Positions 20,440 to 23,463 of a DNA stretch of 23,463 nt are shown here, in pieces. The notes under the pieces are model-generated. The model saw only the letters and a list, made by a program, of their open reading frames with translations. It ran no database searches and was not told the origin of the DNA. Made by a program: the position numbers and the translations under genes. The number at the start of each line of letters is the position of its first letter. The first letter of the stretch is position 1. The stretch spans positions 1 to 23,463 of the forward strand of contig JAYMTA010000878.1 of NCBI GenBank assembly GCA_036897625.1, written 5' to 3'. Source of the stretch: Pelargonium cotyledonis (lineage: Eukaryota; Streptophyta; Magnoliopsida; Geraniales; Geraniaceae).

Positions 20440-20691
20440 TTCTTTCTTTCTTTTTCTGTTCTGTTGAGTCCGCGATTTTAGCATTTGGAAGTTCCAGAAG
20501 AATCCATTGGCGTACGAGTTCAGAGGATCACACCCTGCCCATCCAAGAAGCTTCTCGAATTATTATATAACACGCCTTCATTAGGCCGGGGTCACCCCCC
20601 GAAATCAAACCAAGGAGACAGAGACACCAAAGCTTCCAGACTGTTCTTCGTCGTTGCCGCCTCCGGAGCCAGACTCTTCATCGTCTTTCAG
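20440..20691 (+). other. SCL 5'UTR exon (non-coding leader)
   Basis: This stretch contains no ATG on the plus strand and ends at CAG|GTGTCT, consistent with a leader exon spliced to 21297. The 5' limit is approximate. An open frame through it has no ATG start and no family resemblance. Confidence 0.6.
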
Positions 20692-21296
20692 GTGTCTCTC
20701 TTTTCCATGCCTACGAATTAGATCGTCCATATATTTTTCTTTGTTAGTGAATTATCGTTTGTTCATTGATTTTTTGCTTTGATCAATTCTAGAAAATCGC
20801 CGATCTGCTGACATTTTCTCTAGATAATTTAAGATGTAACTTTTCTGGTTGAAATAATTACTGTTGGTTATCTTCAATCCCGTGGAAATTACCTCTTAAC
20901 GTCGGTAGATTTGAGCGTAGATAATTTATTTTCCGGCTTGTTTCATTGGGTGAGTCTGGGCCTAAGATATTGAAAAGGCCAGGAAATTCTTGTTCTATCC
21001 ACACTTTGTACGGATCTGTATCTGTATTTTATAAATAAATTAAAAGGTAAAATTTATGCATATTTAATATGTTCTTATATCCTACCATGTTACGTACTAA
21101 GATGTTTAAGTATCTACATGTTTTGTTGCACGTTCCTCAAGCTTGAGTAAATCATGGGCCTCAACTTTGGCATATACTTATCTGATCTGCTGTGGTTTCT
21201 ATTTGGCTGATAATGCATGCTTGAATATTTGAGAGCTTTTTCTGTAATTTGTGTGACAACATGATATAATGTTTTAATTATCTGTATTGTTCATAG
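20692..21296 (+). other. SCL 5'UTR intron 1
   Basis: The donor is CAG|GTGTCT and the acceptor TTCATAG|GTTTGC, eight bases before the start codon. Leader introns are common in plant SR genes and often raise expression. The 605 bases hold no other recognisable feature. The intron is inferred from splice sites and from the lack of upstream ATGs in the remaining leader. Confidence 0.6.
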
Positions 21297-21304
21297 GTTT
21301 GCAA

Positions 21305-23339
21305 ATGAGGGGTAGAAGTTACAGTTACAGCCCCAGTCCTTCACCCCCAAGGACTTATAGCAGGAAATATCGGAGCCCTAGCCCTAGGGATCATTATAGG
21401 GGACGTGGCAGAGACCTCCCAACAAGTCTTCTTGTTCGCAATCTTCGCCATGACTGCAGGTTTCTTTTCTCAACACATTCTTTGTAAAAGTGTAGATAAT
21501 TGTAGAAACATAATGTAGCTGGTATACAAGGAATGTGAACCTTGTTTTGAAGGACGTGTGCCTTGATACGTGAATTTGATTATTGATATATTTTCTTAGG
21601 CATGACTAGTCTCTTCATTTCGGCTTTTTCACATGAAGTCAAATCTTTTTGCTGTTTGAATACATGTCTGTTGGCCAAGGAGGATGGGAAGTTAGTAATA
21701 CTTGAAAATTTTCGTTAGAATTCTTAGGGCCAATTGGCAGTTATCCAGAAAAAAAAAATCCAAGAGAATTGGTAATGTGGAAATAATGTTGAGTTGCACA
21801 ATATTCAAATATACAATCAAAAAGCAGCTGGAAAACTGTGTTTTTTATACTCCTATAGTGATGTAGAAATAGAAAACTCAGTTTAATTGTTTTTGCAATA
21901 GAAGTAAATGAAGGGTATAGAATTAGACTTTAGGGTTTGTAACAATAGGGTGCTTTATTTGCTAAGAGTTGGGCTAGGCTTGGTTTTGACAGTAGAAGAA
22001 AAAGAATCAGAAAATATAGAATATGAAACAAATGGAACTATTTTTCGCATTTTTCCCTAGAAACCAGTAAATTGAAAAAGGAAAAGTATAGAGAATGGAA
22101 ATGGAAACAGTTTTCCACAGCTAAACTGCCCCCTTAGCCTTTCGTTCTCTTAACTTTTATCCTTACTTTCTAACCCTACCAAATCTAGAGTTAAAGTTGA
22201 TACAAGTGAAAGTTCAGATCGCAGGTTCATTAAAATTTGCTTGTCTCTTAACTTCTGCTTATTTTTGATGTATGCAGGCCAGAAGACTTGCGCAGACCTT
22301 TTGGGCAATTTGGTCGTCTTAAGGATGTTTATTTGCCTCGAGATTATTATACTGGGTATGCTTTATTATTCTAGTGAAACTGTGAAAGCATGTGGTGAAA
22401 TCTTATGAATTGTATAGGATCTTGTTCACTTGCCTTCTTAGTATTATTTCATGTGTTTGGCTTAGTGAAATTGCTTCTCTTTGTCATCTCTCGAGTCTTG
22501 ATTATTGTGTGATATGGTCATTTGAAAATTATTATCAACTATTGGTTTATGGGAATTTGGTTGTTTTCATTGGAAGTGTTGAAGACACCACTGAGTACTC
22601 CATCGAGTAATTAGAGTACTACTGTTCAAGATGATCTTAATGTACATGAAGGTGAAGGGAAGGTTGGTATGAACATACTATTTTGAAGATTTTCAAGTCT
22701 TGAAGAAAATCAACTCAAATTAAAATAGTGGCCTCAACAAGGTTAGCTGCCACATGATTGTTTTTACATTGAAGTATATATCCTGGAAAATGTACTTCAT
22801 ATGATACTGGATGGAGGATTGCATTTATGATTTATCAATGGATACACTTCCTGAATGTATGCCTGCATCTTTTTATGCTATTTCCTCTTTCTTTCCTACT
22901 CTGACATGTTTATTCTGCAGGGAGCCACGTGGCTTTGGATTTGTTCAGTATTTCGACCCAGCGGATGCTGCAGATGCCAAATATCACATGGATGGTCAGA
23001 TCCTTCTTGGCAGGGAACTCACGGTTGTATTTGCAGAGGAAAATAGGAAGAAGCCTTCCGAGATGAGGGCTAGAGATCGAGTCAGGTAGTGAATTTGAAG
23101 CCTAAAACGATCATAGAAACTGTTTGAGTTGTATGTATATAGTATCATCTTGTTCAACTGATGTTATGTGACTGTCATTCTTCAAACAACTGATTTTATT
23201 GATTTTGATACTGTTGCAGGAGCGTGTCATATGATCGGAGGCGTTCTCCGCTTGATTATTCACGATCGCCTCCTCGTTATGGACGATCTTATTCTCGTAG
23301 CCCAGATGATTTTTCTCCTAGGCGAAGGCGCTACTCGAG
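21305..23339 (+). CDS. SCL33: SC35-like serine/arginine-rich splicing factor, SCL30A/SCL33 group (3' end outside window)
   Basis: This is a plant-specific SR protein that binds pre-mRNA and helps choose splice sites in nuclear speckles. Exons: 21305-21459, 22278-22355, 22921-23085, 23220-23339, then a further donor (AG|GTATGC), so the RS tail continues beyond the window; 172 codons are visible. The order is an N-terminal RS/SP-rich extension (residues 1-37, starting MRGRSYSYSPSPSPP), typical of the SCL subgroup, then one RRM (about 40-117) with RNP2 LLVRNL and RNP1 RGFGFVQY, the conserved bridge FAEENRKKP, and the start of an RS domain (SRSPPRYGRSYSRSP). The motifs LLVRNLRHDCR and YLPRDYYTG point to SCL30A/SCL33 rather than SCL28 or SCL30. 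I cannot separate SCL30A from SCL33, so the symbol is provisional. Confidence 0.93.
21727..22133. mobile_element. possible Tourist-like MITE in SCL intron 2
   Basis: The element begins GGGCCAATTGGCAGTT and ends in the reverse complement of GGGGGCAGTTTAGCTGTGG. It is flanked on both sides by TTA (21724-21726 and 22134-22136), the usual PIF/Harbinger target-site duplication. The terminal repeats match only loosely and the interior does not clearly fold back. A motif like the right end (GCTGGAAAACTGTG) also occurs inside at about 21827, which suggests rearrangement. It has no coding content. Confidence 0.4.
22356..22920 (+). promoter_or_regulatory. SCL intron 3 with clustered GAAG motifs (candidate splicing regulatory region)
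   Basis: The intron splits the Gly codon of YYTGEPRG between the two RNP motifs. GAAG occurs eight times at 22573, 22581, 22648, 22654, 22659, 22685, 22702 and 22771 (start positions), with the densest run at 22648-22662. In Arabidopsis SCL33 the third intron is alternatively spliced under control of the SCL33 protein through GAAG repeats. Here too it is the third intron, counting the leader intron. Function in this plant is inferred. Confidence 0.6.
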
Positions 23340-23463
23340 GTATGCCTTAAAGCTTAAACATGTATATCATAGCCTTACAGCCTTCAAGTCATATAGAGAT
23401 ATGATGTCAGTCCATTATATATAAAAGGGGTAATTACAGATGGCTATCCTGAACTATATTCTT

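Noticed and set aside
22392-22610. Open frame in SCL intron 3 as a coding exon
   Set aside because: The RRM is intact when 22355 joins 22921. At most this region could be a poison exon, which is covered under the GAAG finding.
1-23463. Bacterial-type systems (CRISPR, phage defence, operons)
   Set aside because: Both secure genes are intron-rich plant nuclear genes, and there are no regularly spaced repeats or clustered intronless genes.

Overview
The window is nuclear DNA of a flowering plant, most likely a eudicot. The evidence is AT-rich non-coding DNA, many short exons separated by U-rich introns with GT/GC...AG borders, telo-box and site II promoter elements, and a plant-specific SR protein. 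I see no bacterial operon, CRISPR array, tRNA or rRNA.

Layout. (1) 1-1245 is intergenic. It may hold a short minus-strand gene at 303-688 (low confidence), then a cluster of three site II (TGGGCY) elements at 876-926 and a telo-box at 1154-1162. (2) 1246-19571 (+) is a complete gene for RRP5 (PDCD11 family), the nucleolar ribosome-biogenesis factor. I could chain 40 exons with matching phases into 1,912 codons plus stop: a basic head, about 15 S1-type repeats, an acidic then lysine-rich linker, and a C-terminal HAT/TPR-like domain. Two of its 39 introns appear to be GC-AG. (3) 19572-20440 holds the RRP5 3' region, a long stem-loop at 19782-19813, and a promoter with site II motifs, one of them inside a perfect 11-bp inverted repeat. 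(4) 20440 to the window end (+) is the 5' part of an SC35-like splicing factor of the SCL30A/SCL33 group. It has a 5'UTR intron, a short RS-type N-terminal extension, an RRM, and the start of an RS tail that runs off the window. Its third intron contains a cluster of GAAG motifs, recalling the autoregulated third intron of Arabidopsis SCL33.

The introns carry old mobile DNA: a decayed LINE reverse-transcriptase tail (minus strand) in RRP5 intron 29, a fold-back Tourist-like MITE in RRP5 intron 30, and a possible second MITE with TTA target-site duplications in SCL intron 2.

The two genes do not form a pathway. One acts in pre-rRNA processing and the other in pre-mRNA splicing, but both promoters have site II elements typical of growth-linked plant genes. 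I found no plausible new biological system. The points worth a second look are the splicing features, the promoter and terminal inverted repeats, and the intronic insertions.
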